Source: Tachypleus tridentatus (lineage: Eukaryota; Arthropoda; Merostomata; Xiphosura; Limulidae). From it: a stretch of 64,000 nt of DNA. Position numbers and translations under genes: made by a program. The notes under the pieces are model-generated. The model was not told where the DNA came from and did no database searches. It saw only the letters and a program-made list of their open reading frames with translations. The DNA lies in assembly GCF_004210375.1 (NCBI RefSeq), contig NC_134833.1, positions 21,445,396-21,509,395 of the forward strand, given 5' to 3'. Positions within the stretch are counted from its first letter, which is position 1. Each line of letters begins with the position of its first letter. This document shows, piece by piece, positions 46,223-57,800 of the stretch.

Positions 46223-46734
46223 ATTAGTGTTTTGGGCAATATGACACGACTTTCGACCACTCGTGTCAAACACGAAATCGTGCAGCAAGTCATTTGTTTG
46301 AATTCAACTACAGGTGTAGACAAGGAAGCCTGGCCCCCTGAAATATCTAGACATATTTATCACGTATTATTTTCAACTTTTATTAATAATAAACTTGTTT
46401 TCTATCATTTAACAAAAATAAATAAAACTTTTATGAACACTATTACATTTAATTTGATTTAGTTTATTGACAACTTTACTAAAAAAATTATATCGATTTC
46501 ACCCTTTTAATTTATTGGTTCTCCTTAAAAATTTCTGCGTGAGTCTTTTCTAAAAAAGTGAGCATACACAATTCTTCCTTCTGCTTCCTCTAGTTCATAA
46601 TTTACATGTTACAAATTTAAGAGAAAATCTGAATAATAGAATTTCAAGAAAATCAATAGAGAGAACACATAAAAACTTCCTTTCTATAGTATCACTACAT
46701 ACTAGTTCAGTTGGTAACCTGATGCACCCGTGAT

Positions 46735-47018
46735 ATGTTTGTTTGTTTGTTTTTGAATTTCGCACAAAGCTACTCGAGGGCTATCTGTGCTAGCCGTCCC
46801 TAATTTTGCAGTGTAAGAGTAGAGGGAAGGCAGCTAGTCATCATCACTCACCGCCAACTCTTGGGCTACTCTTTCACCAACGAATAGTGGGATTGACCGT
46901 CACGTTATAACGCCCCCATGGCTGAAAGGGCGAGCATGTTTGGCGCGACGACGATGCGAACCCGCGACCCTCAGATTACGAGTCGCACGCCTTAACACGC
47001 TTGGCCATGCCGGGCCAC
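46735..47018 (-). repeat. SINE A2 with target-site duplication
   Basis: CACCCGTGAT at 46725-46734 and 47019-47028. Head GGCCCGGCATGGCCAAGCGT and GCGTGCGACTCGTAATCTGA. Confidence 0.93.
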
Positions 47019-47192
47019 CACCCGTGATTACACCATAGTAACGAGTAATAATGTGTTTAAGTGTTTACACAGAATGAAGTCAGTTTCGTGACCTTATAAA
47101 GTAATTCCAAAACGAAAACATAAAAAAAATTCCTTATCTTTGATCGCTCCGCAAAAATCAATATACATCACAAGAGAATCACACTTTTTGTG

Positions 47193-47322
47193 GCACCTTG
47201 CTGGCTCAGCGGTAAGTCTTACAGCTTACAATACTAAAATTCGAGTTCCTATACCCGCAGCACACGGAGCATACATAGTCCATCGCATGGCTTTGTACTT
47301 GATAACAAATAAACACTCTTAA
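47193..47322 (+). repeat. tRNA-derived SINE, family B
   Basis: GCTGGCTCAGCGGTAAGTCT, TTCGAGTTCCTATACCCGC and ATGGCTTTGTACTTGATA. Confidence 0.75.
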
Positions 47323-49134
47323 GGTCGAACTTTAGATTCGTCTTACGCATTGTAACTCGGAGCTACAATAATGCTGCATATATTAACATTCAACTCAGCT
47401 TCATGACTAAGAATGAAGTGTAATTATAATAATTATTACTTGCATAAGACTGATATTATGTATCAATCTTATGAGAATCAAGGGCGTTACCTAATTTTAA
47501 CTATTTAGTCTGTAGAGGGCAGCATTCTTTTAACAATGATGCCTAGCTACCACCATTTCAAATTAAGGAATTTGTTATCTGAAACAAGTAACTAAGGTCT
47601 CAGGCAATATGCGTGTATAAACTTTTGTTATTATTTCATAATAGAAATAACTTTCTAAGATCCCATCGCTTTAACATCTAGTTTGTAGCATCAATACGCA
47701 ATAAAACAAATCATGGGATTGTAAAATGTGTGAAGGGGGACCTGCTCCCCTAAAACTTCCCCAATAGGTTTTGGCAGCTGAGATACACCGTAAACCTATT
47801 TTTCTATAACTTAATGAAACTGAATAAATAACACACATCCATGTCCACTTAAGGTCTTTATTGAAATTAATGTGGCAACAACCAATGTTTTTTTACTTTT
47901 TTGTCTTAGCGTCTCTCCATGGATTAGCGGTACATTCAGCCAAAATCCAGGGTCCAATTCTCAGATTGCTTATTATGTAGCTTTGCACAAAGAACAAGAA
48001 CTCGCCCTAGCGATGTATTTGAGAATTTTTTTTGTCAATGCTGTACACTATTTGTCCTTTTTTTTTTTCTTTCATCTAATCACTTTTACAGCCTGAATTG
48101 ATTAACGTAAGATAGTAAAATAAAGTCAGGTTTGAAAGCGGACTACTTTCTGAGCAGCGTAATACACTGGTATCGGTATTGTTTTTTAACTTTATACCAG
48201 TCGAACCTTTTTTTGTTTATTAACGATTAATGCCGTGGTTCAACTTGATTCGAAGTTAACACTTTCATTACTGGTATGTCCATTGAATTATTAAAATTTG
48301 GAATAAAACTGAATCCAACTTCCACAGTTCTACTGAATACGTAACTAGATTCTCGAGTTGTGCAACACAAATGACGTCAAAGGTTTTAGTAAAAATATAA
48401 ATAAAAAAGGAGATAAATTCCATTGCATTCGTAGAAGGAAACGGACATGATGGACTAAAGTAATCTATCATATTTGTGCAATGTTTTCCAGCTGTATCTT
48501 TTGGGCTAGAACTAACAAGAAATAAGCCAATACTTGAAATTCTGACAAAAATCTGTTCACATGACAAACAATAAGTGCTAGAATTACTTCACGTTCCAAG
48601 AATGTTCATTTCGAAAAACACGCTTCAGAATTTTCACATAAAATTAGACAAATAGCTATTTGAACACATCCTTCCCTAATTTTGAAATGATATACTAGAG
48701 AAAAGGCAATTAATCTATATCTATATATCCAAAAATGTTATAAAATACACAGGCTTTCATAGGGTGTCCTAACTTTTCACAATTCATATCAGGACAACTT
48801 CACTGACATATATTCAATAATTCCCACTATGACAATTAACTAACTGATAAATAACCCTCGCGAGGAGATACGAAAGGTAATATCGCAATAACAAACACGA
48901 AGATATTTCTGTTATTCTATGTTTTTAAATGAAATAAATATATCATTTCATAATTCACAGACATATCTTTGCTAGACTTATCTTCTTTTCATACTTGAAC
49001 CCTGTCCTAGCTGACAGCCCACTTTATTAGGACGCCCACACACATTTGTAAAATAACTTATTTGCAAAAAGAAAATAGGATGAGTGATGTGTACTGTTTG
49101 AATCTTACATTTAGTAACAGTAATAAAATCGGTA
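47323..49134. other. Unannotated stretch
   Basis: A decayed SINE B-like fragment at about 47905-48000 (GGATTAGCGGTAC, TATGTAGCTTTGCACAAAGA). No gene recognised; a 99-residue minus frame at 48567-48268 has no family or splice support. Confidence 0.4.
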
Positions 49135-49560
49135 AGAACAAGGATCTCGATGACTTTCAAAGGGGTATGATAGTAGGTGCTAATCTAGCAGAAACTTTGT
49201 TATCAAAGTCTGACTCTTTGGTAAACTATTAAAAAAATATGTGCCACCAAAGATGCTATGAACTTTGACAGTAGGAAAAGAAGCCATCTGCTTCATGGAG
49301 AGCTGTGGCCTCTTACCGATGATGACTGAGAAAACATACTATCTGATAGGCACGTCATGTGTAACAGAAGCAAATATGTCTTAACTAACCGATTCATTCA
49401 GCAGTTTTCAACATTCAACTGTGTCCAACGGTATAATGTGAAGGACATTTACGAGTATTTAATATGTCAGTTGTCTATAAACGTTAAAAACGCTTATTCC
49501 AAACGCAAAAGTGAAGGCATGATTGATGGTAGTGCAAAAATATAGAGAACATGACTAGAG
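49135..49560 (+). pseudogene. Tc1-like transposase relic
   Basis: LDDFQRGMIVGANLAETLLS (from about 49147) resembles the first helix-turn-helix region of Tc1 transposases (DFERG.IVGAR.AG.S). Scattered downstream pieces (KKPSASWRAVAS; SKYVLTNRFIQQF) follow with many stops. Probably non-functional; no catalytic DDE part was recognised. Confidence 0.55.
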
Positions 49561-49885
49561 GCATTTATTTCTGCTGTTTTCTTCCCCAACGCAAACTGCT
49601 GGAGAGAGTATAATAGTGAGGGTAATGGCCAAGAGGTGGGAACTTTGACTGTCTTAAAAAGAGTGATTAACATCCTTAAACTGTGATTCTCCATGGTTAT
49701 GTTAATTCTGCCAATATTCGCTTATTGATTGCAGACTAGATCTCTTGATTAAGGGATTTCAATAAATGAAGAAGCTTCTGACATTTCGTAAAGTCGAAGA
49801 AAACAGTAACCTAATCACATGTGAAATTGAAGTCCCATTGGAAAGATAATTCAGTAAATAATATAAGTTAAGTATGATATTTTTG

Positions 49886-49960
49886 TTTGTATCAGATCAA
49901 AGCCACATTGGGCTATCATTTAGGGAAAACATAGTAATTAGAATTACACTGTTAGAACAC
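49886..49960 (-). repeat. Family C SINE tail fragment
   Basis: AAAGCCACATTGGGCTATC matches the C tail in reverse. Confidence 0.45.
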
Positions 49961-50189
49961 CATCATTGTTTGTGTAATTACTCGAGGCACACAGTCATTA
50001 ATTTGGGATAATAATTCTTCCGAAAATATTCAGAGATCAAATGTCGTGTTTATATATTAGGATGTACAGTCTGAGTTATACATAAGGTACAAAGTAAGAA
50101 GAGTCTAATACGTTTATTTAAATACTTTATATCGTTTAGTAGCGTCCCAGTTAGTCTGATACATGTTTATCATTCTCTGATGTAAAACT

Positions 50190-50416
50190 TATATAATAAT
50201 CAGCAAATTTAACAAAACACGTGTGGTTCAAAGTTACAACAAATTTAACAAAACACGTGTGGTTCAAAGTTACAACAAATTTAACAAAACACGTGTGGTT
50301 CAAAGTTACAACAAATTTAACAAAACACGTGTGGTTCAAAGTTACAACAAATTTAACAAAACACGTGTGGTTCAAAGTTACAACAAATTTAACAAAACAC
50401 GTGTGGTTCAAAGTTA
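50190..50416. repeat. 36-bp minisatellite, 6 copies
   Basis: AAATTTAACAAAACACGTGT, GGTTCAAAGTTACAAC; copies nearly identical. Because 36 is divisible by three, open frames appear on both strands (NHTCFVKFVVTL); these are artefacts. Confidence 0.95.
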
Positions 50417-51045
50417 AGTTTTTAACTATTATATATATATATATTTTTTACTTTAGCCTAATCTCGATTTAGTTCTCTTGATGGTTAGTAAAGAAAAACG
50501 TGATGAACAAAGATAAAATGGGCAGCCACTGCTCAGTTCGACGTAACTCTTTAGTAGAAGGTCTTGCTGGACTAGCCTACAAAAGTAGTGCAGTTGAAAC
50601 AGAAAGTCGTCTCGAAAGAGTTCCGATAAATCGATTAGAACGCAACGAGTAGATGTATTATGTATTTACAGTGAATGTCTAAAAGAACCAACTGAGCATG
50701 GCTGATTTTAATTGTATATAGAATTGTCTTTTTATTAATACATAATCTAAAACAACATAATATTTTAAAAAGATGTGGTTTAAATGTTTGTTGTTCTGTA
50801 CGTTAGGAAAGTGTATTTGATTGAAGTAGATATCGTAGAACGTTTTATATCATACTTAAACTCAATTTGGCTTTGCTATAAGTAAAACACACACACACAC
50901 ACACCATACTTAAGCACATTTTATAGTCCTTAATTAAACAGTCAAAGATTTTTCACATGTTAGTGGATGACTTAAGAACTACAACTTAAGTCCAAATATT
51001 ATGAACCGCCACAACTGTTGTAATGTCTTGAGTTGCACACTAAAA
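50417..51045. other. Unannotated stretch
   Basis: A short SINE C tail with (CA)n at 50866-50904. No gene recognised. Confidence 0.4.
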
Positions 51046-51228
51046 GCAGGCAGGTTAAGGCGTTCGACTCCCTGTCGCACCAAACATGCTCGCCCTTTCA
51101 GCCGTGGGGGCGTTATAATGTGACGGTCAATCCCACTGTTCGTTGGTAAAAGAGTAGCCCAAGAGTTCACAGTGGGTGGTGATGACTAGTTGCCTTCCCT
51201 CTAGTCTTACACTGCTAAATTAGGGACT
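51046..51228 (+). repeat. Partial SINE A1
   Basis: Starts at CAGGTTAAGGCGTTCGACTC and stops at CTAAATTAGGGAC; both ends are missing. Confidence 0.8.
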
Positions 51229-52358
51229 ACTTTCAACTACTTTCTTTAATTATCCTAATCTGCAAAACATATTTATTTCTTTAAAATATTACGATATTTC
51301 ACAGCCTAAGCACGAAAATATAAGAAAGAAGAGAAAATAAAATATTTTAGAAACATAACAAAAACTATCCAAATAAGTTTCGTATAAAATCAGTTTCAAA
51401 TAAAAATAATTTAATATTTTGACAGAGGAACATTTAACATTATTTCGTAATTAAGATATTCGATTAATGGTTATTTATCGCAATGTCTGGAAATCAGATA
51501 CCAGATTAAGAAACGTTTTTCGTTTTAATGATTTTACTTATTCTGAAAGATTTTGTTGTAATTTTGAATACATAATATTACAGACAAAGATGTTGTTACA
51601 GCTAATATAGACCTTTAGAAAGACAGAATTAATTTAAAATTTATTATAATTATCACTTTGATTAACCTTTAATAAAACTGTGGATGTTACGACTGAGAAA
51701 AGTAGATACATTTTTATACAATTTTAACAGGCTTTGTGACACATACATACATATATATATATAATTTTTTGAGGAGAATTTCTTGCACATATCTGTTTAA
51801 AATGAATAAACCACAAACTTATACCAAAAATTGCGTACCTTAAACGTACGACGAACAAACGAATATAATTATGGTGTTTTCAGTGCTAACAATAAATTAA
51901 GTACCATAGTATCAAGATAGTATTGATTAAAGATAAAACTTAAATCATTTAATATAATTTTCTTTTCAAGTCCACTAAACGTTCCTAAACTTAGCAGAAC
52001 ATCTTCCACAAATCGCTACTTAACATGTGGTTCGAGTGAATTCAGATCTATATGGATGAATAAATAATTTTGCGATGATTTGATCAAAACAAGCGTAATG
52101 CGTAATCCAAGCTCTTCATTTTCAAGGAGACAACTTATATCAGCCGTGGGATAAACCTGGTCACCTCTACAGCCATCCTCAATTTGACAACAAACCGAAC
52201 TGTTAATTTCACATAATTTTACAAATCATAATATTGACAGAGATGAATCGATTGGCTAACTTGTCATGACAAGTTGAAGAAACCAAACTAGTTTTTTTAC
52301 AGTAAATTTTTAAGTTTGCTTATTTGTCTTCTGTTCATGGATGGATCGTATAAAATTT
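51229..52358. other. Unannotated AT-rich stretch
   Basis: Very AT-rich, no gene or repeat recognised apart from a short AT tract near 51750. Confidence 0.45.
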
Positions 52359-52494
52359 TGGCTACTCTTTTACCAACGAATAATGGGATTGACTGTCACA
52401 TTATAACGCCTCCACAGCTGAAAGGGCGAGCATGTTTGGTGTCACGGAGATTTGAACCCCACGACCCTCACATTACGAGTTCAGTACCTTAACT
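52359..52494 (-). repeat. Partial SINE A1
   Basis: Head and middle of the element from GGCTACTCTTTTACCAACGA to GAGTTCAGTACCTTAAC; tail missing. Confidence 0.8.
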
Positions 52495-52963
52495 TATCAA
52501 ATAAATAAACTTATCAAATGATCAACATTGTTTTCTTAAAGTTTTATCAGATAGTTTTTATTACGCTTGTAGAAAATCCTTTGTGAAACTTGAGACTTTA
52601 ATGAAACGAAAACACAGAGTAAAGAAACTATATTTTTTTATGTTAACAAACACATGAATGAGAAAATATGGAACTTGTGTTTTCTTAAACAATTATAAGT
52701 TATATTATATACAAAAATGTGCGAGAGAAATGAGAAATAAAACAAGATGGGATTCAAAACTGCCATTCTATTTGCTAATTATGTTCTTTAAATAATATAA
52801 ATACTCACTATAAATACCAGCCACACTTCATCGTTCATTGAAAGTAGAATTGGACAAGAGTGTTGAATTATAACAACGTGATCGTGAAACTTCAAATCCG
52901 AATGATTAATTTGTTGGAGTTGGAAGAACCAATACAAAAAGTCCAAAATACCGGGAGTTGTGG

Positions 52964-53144
52964 TTTGTTTGTTTGTTTTTTGAATTTCGCACAAAGCTAC
53001 TCGAGAGCTATCTGTGCTAGCCGTCCCTAATTTAGTAGTGTAAGACTAGAGGGAAAACAGCTAGTCATCACCACCCACCGCCAACTCTTGGGCTACTCTT
53101 TTACCAACGAATAGTGGGATTGACCGTCACATTATAACGCCCCA
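52964..53144 (-). repeat. 5'-truncated SINE A with target-site duplication
   Basis: GGAGTTGTGG at 52954-52963 and 53145-53154. The tRNA head is absent, as expected from incomplete reverse transcription. Confidence 0.92.
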
Positions 53145-53370
53145 GGAGTTGTGGAATTCAGATTGTAAATTGCCCAGTTGGTTAAAGTATCCGTTCAATA
53201 AGTATGGTTGCAGATCTGAATCCCACCATTTCTTATATATATATATATATATATATATATCTTCAGAAAGTTTCCAATTTCCTATCATTTGTGGGTTATC
53301 CTTGAAATTTCTAAAATAATTATGAATTTTTTTGGTTTATCTCTGAACTATTTAAGGTCGACGATACTGT

Positions 53371-53670
53371 TTCTAAGTGGCACAGCGGCATGTCAGCTGA
53401 CTTAGAATGCTAGAATCCGGGATTCGATATCCGTAATGGGTAAAGCACAGATAACCAATCGTGTAGCTACACTACTGAGGCGTTGCCCAGTGGGTCCTTA
53501 TGTTTGAAAAATAACGGTTCTGTTACTGTCTAGTTTAGTTATCTTCCGGCCTACGAGATGGCGCAGTCTGAACAGTTCATGATATATTTATTTTGAGAAT
53601 ATGTTGAGCGTATATTTGCTTCGGAACCTGGTTTCTATCGTTGTAAGTCCACATATATATTGTTGTAGGG
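53371..53670 (+). repeat. Family B SINE and a further inverted B fragment
   Basis: Plus copy at 53371-53480 (GGCACAGCGGCATGTCAGC, GGGATTCGATATCCGTAATG). An inverted fragment at 53615-53670 contains GGTTTCTATCGTTGTAAGTC. Confidence 0.65.
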
Positions 53671-53861
53671 AGGTGCTGAGGGAAGAGTAAAATATTCTGA
53701 AACTACTGCCTTTTCGACCTCTGGTGTCAGATTAAGAGTGAATCAAACTCCATCAAAAAGTGCTGAGTTTAACTTTATTGAAGTTAACAAAGACAAACTC
53801 TTTTAAATCATTAATTTGCTTTGGACCCTCAGTGAATAGAACTGAATCACTTCTTCTCCTC

Positions 53862-53981
53862 CAGTGGCTCAGCGGTATGTCTGCGGACTTACAACGCTAA
53901 AAACCAGGTTTCGATACCGGTGGTGGGCAGAGCACAGATAGCCCATTGTGTAGCTTTGTGCTTAGTTCTAAACAACAAAAA
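53862..53981 (+). repeat. SINE B with target-site duplication
   Basis: TCTTCTCCTC at 53852-53861 and 53982-53991. Near-consensus: GTGGCTCAGCGGTATGTCTG, AGGTTTCGATACCGGTGG, GGGCAGAGCACAGATAGCCC, TGTAGCTTTGTGCTTAGTT. Confidence 0.93.
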
Positions 53982-54309
53982 TCTTCTCCTCGAAGTGTAT
54001 TTTAATTAATATCCCACTCAAATCTTAATAAGACATCTATTTTCTACAATGTGCTTTCAGTCGTGACGTCAACACAGAAAAACAGCACAGTGGTATAACA
54101 GTGTACAGTGGTATAACAATAAATATCTACGCTATTATCTGTATATATAAAACACTGAAGCTATACACCCACACACATACAATGACCAAACTTAAGAAAC
54201 TAAACATATCTTGATTGTTATAGAAAATTTCATTGACTGTCCAGACAGACAGAACAATTTCAATAATCAAGCGTGTTTGAAAAATAAATATAACACCTTT
54301 GACCTTACA

Positions 54310-54430
54310 CAACAGCGTGTGTGTTTTCTTATTGCAAAACGATACATCAGGCTGTGTGGTGGGTCTATCGAAGGGAATCGGACCCCTGATTTTAGGGTTG
54401 GAAGTCCGTAGAGTTACCGCTGTCCTACCG
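54310..54430 (-). repeat. tRNA-derived SINE, family C
   Basis: Minus strand: GACAGCGGTAACTCTACGG, GGGGTCCGATTCCCTTCG and a (CA) tail. Confidence 0.7.
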
Positions 54431-54509
54431 TTGGACATTCATAGCTCTTCTTAGCCCTTGAAATTACCAATATGCACTGTAATGGAAAAATAATACAAAG
54501 CGTGGATTG

Positions 54510-54515
54510 TTTATT
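54510..54515 (-). terminator. Candidate polyadenylation signal of protease gene 2
   Basis: AATAAA on the minus strand, about 190 bp past the stop at 54706. Confidence 0.35.
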
Positions 54516-54705
54516 ATAGTCCATGAATCAAATTGTGTTACTGAAGAGTTCCAATGAGCACAAATACAACGGAAGGATACATCCAGGCCACTTTCAGTGC
54601 CAGAACTTTCGAATATTCGTCCCATTTGCTAAAACTGTTCTCGTCAGTTTGAACACGATTTATATTGTAAATTACGGAATTTACAGAACTGTATCATGAC
54701 AAACA

Positions 54706-54864
54706 TTATTTTATATTCTTTAAAATCCAGGTTTTGTACTTTGATATTCTGGTACAGACTCCTGGTAGATTGGGTTCGCCACATCCGATCCCCCATGATA
54801 TTATACCGGCCAAAAACCATCGTCCATCTTCACCCTGGACTTGCACGGGTCCTCCAGAGTCTCC
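54706..54864 (-). CDS. Protease gene 2, terminal exon (catalytic Ser, stop)
   Basis: Acceptor TTTATCGTAG|GGA; GDSGGPVQVQGEDGRWFLAG, IISWGIGCGEPNLPG, ends NIK-TAA. Confidence 0.92.
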   Translation of the reverse strand, partial: GDSGGPVQVQGEDGRWFLAGIISWGIGCGEPNLPGVCTRISKYKTWILKNIK

Positions 54865-57800
54865 CTACGATAAACAACATAAACATTATAAATTATCGCT
54901 ATTAGAAAAAGACGAACCTCTTGACAGATTCTCGTTTGAAAAGTAAACGCTAATTTACACTTATTTTACAGAATATTTAAACTATAAACGAGCAAAAGAA
55001 AATAATCCTTAGTTTTGATGATCCAATTACCAGGAAAATAAGCGTGACTTACACAGGAAGACGGGAAAATCTGAACACAGGAGCGTAACATGTTGGTAAT
55101 GTGACTGGTGTTCCAGGATTCTGTTGGTAATGACATGATATTCACGTACTCTGCCAGTGAAGGTATTAGTATTATAATGAAAGATTTGTTGGGTAAAAGG
55201 ATTTTTAACTTTTATTTGAGTTGTTGTTTGATAAGCTTCATGTTCAGTGACTGAATGAGTGGTAGCACCTTATTTTGAGTGTTTTTTCTTCTTTAGTTTG
55301 AAGAGCATTCAGTCACCTTCTTACAACTGTTCACAGCCAGTGAAGGCATATTTATACTGCCTGATATAAATGGGGGACGTTATCGGTTTGAGTAGTCACA
55401 TTTCGCTCTCATAATTTCTGTTTTTTTATTATTTTATTCTGATTATTTTATTATTTTTATCTAATTCTGATTATTTTATTATATTTATTCAATTGTGGTT
55501 ATTTTATTATTTTTATCTAATTCTGATTATTTTATTATTTTTATCTAATTCTGATTATTTTATTATATTTATTCAATTGTGGTTATTTTATTATTTTAAT
55601 CTAATTCTGATTATTTTATTATTTTTACCTAGTTTTGATTGTTTTATTATTTTTATTCAATTGTGGTTATTTTATTATTTTTATCTAATTGTGGTTATTT
55701 TATTATTTTTACCTAATTTTGATTGTTTTATTATTTTTATTCAATTGTGGTTATTTTATTATATTTATTCAATTGTGGTTATTTTATTATTTTTATCTAA
55801 TTGTGGTTATTTTATTATTTTTACCTAATTTTGATTGTTTTATTATTTTTATTCAATTGTGGTTATTTTATTATATTTATTCAATTTTGGTTATTTTATT
55901 ATTTTATTTAATTGTGGTTATTTTATTATTTTTACCTAATTTTGATTGTTTTATTATTTTTATTCAATTGTGGTTATTTTTTTATTTTTATCTAATTGTG
56001 GTTATTTTATTATTTTTATCTAATTTTGATTACATTATTATTTATTTTATGAATTTCTTCACGTGAAACTGGTGAACGAAGTGTTCCGAATGCATGAGGG
56101 ATTGTAAGACCCGCCCCACATTTTATTTTCAGTTCTACCTTGAAGCAGTCGGATATGCAACGAACATTACGATATGGCTCACCAAGTATGTTTTGCAGTA
56201 AAACGCAGTTGTGATTGAAAAATATCATGTAAGAAATTGGTAATGACTAATAGGTTCACAATATCGTGAAGTAAAGATGAGTTGAGCCCGTTGAGATAGC
56301 TGAGTTACAGCTGTTAACACATTACCAACTTAAGCCTTTTTATTTAGGTTTCGGTCCATTTTACCAAATAACATTTAACATTTTACTTCGAGCTCGAAAT
56401 ATAGCATTACAAAGTAAGCTAATCAGCGCCATACCTGACAAGAATCTTTTCTTCCTTCTTCGAGGCCAGAGCACATAAAAATGTCAGGAATATACTCGTC
56501 TTCCTGCAGCCAAGAACATAATCTTGCATTTATGGTTGCTAATAATGGGAACTTGAACTTCCTGTAGAATGGACGGAAGAACTCCACCTGTGAAGGACAT
56601 TAGGAGATCAAATATAGTTACACTGTTTAGCATCAAAACGTACCTGATTTAGTCGTCTCAAGAAACATCACGACCTTTATGGTGAACCTTGAAAATGGCT
56701 GCTACATCTGGACACAAAATAGTATTAGTTTTCAAGAAACTCAGTGGATTAAGGTTTCTGAGACGTGTACAATAAACAAAAACAATTAAGACTGAAATAA
56801 TTTGTTGAAAATATGAAATCTGAGATGTTTGAAAACTTGGTTATCTTGTACATTTTACAACGAATTCAAATCCAGATGACTCAAATACACTAGCTTATCG
56901 ATAGTATGTGGATATTTAGTTGAAACTGGACAAATCTAATTGATCACTGTTCTAAAACAATAAAGCTCTCACTGTTTTGTGTCAGGTACAAATCATGTCT
57001 GTTTTGTTTTACCTGAAAGGTGAGCCACTTAATGAATATTAGATAACTGTGGACAGATATTCCAATTTGAAGCTTTTAAGTAGTTTCAAAGATGACAAAT
57101 GAAGTTAAGATCTGGGTTTTCTGTGGATGGAAGAGCAATATGGACTTCCAGACAGTCCAAAAGATGATGTATAGTAAAAACTGTCTAAGCCGGAAACTGC
57201 ATAGGGCGGAAACATTTACAAACCGGAAGTATCAAAATTTAGCAGCATTATCTTAAGATTTTTCTCCTAAAAGGTCCTCTATATGGCGGAACCTGCGTAA
57301 GGCGGACGTAAAACTATCTTTCACCTACCACATCTATCAACAAGTAGGATTAGAACCTGAGTAAGGTGGAAAAAATGATTTTGATTAAATATGAATTTCT
57401 TATTTAATTAATAATTTGTTTAAATATTAATAAATTCTCGGACATTTTGTTACAGTAAGTTGTGGTTAAATATATTCTGTTCTTTTTTCTGCCGTTATTA
57501 TTCCGGAGGTCGCTATTAGAAAGAAAGATTGACTGTACATCTGGTCACATTTATTGATGTAAAACTATAGAAACCATGGTTGATAGGTAAAAGTGAAAAT
57601 CCGAGCTGTTTCAAAAATGTAAGGAAAAATCAACTTCCTGTGAAAGTGAATAATAAAACGTGGATGACAAATGTTGTATTCGAGGAATTTTTGAACAAAT
57701 TAAACAAAAGAATGGAACAAGAAAATAGGAACATTCTACTTTTCCTAGATAATGCAACTTGTCACCCAAAACTTCAACATTCAAATGTTTTGTTTAGTCT

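Noticed and set aside
48268-48567. 99-residue minus-strand frame
   Set aside because: No recognisable domain, splice context or neighbour.
50151-50472. NHTCFVKFVVTL and WFKVTTNLTKH repeat frames on both strands
   Set aside because: Artefacts of a 36-bp repeat, a multiple of three.
52788-52994. Minus-strand frame GILDFLYWFFQLQQINHSD and CPILLSMNDEVWL as a possible exon
   Set aside because: No family recognised, no clear acceptor, and it runs into a SINE.
55493-56066. Hydrophobic LFYYF/VILLFL frames resembling membrane proteins
   Set aside because: Translation of an AT-rich 29-bp array in a protease intron.
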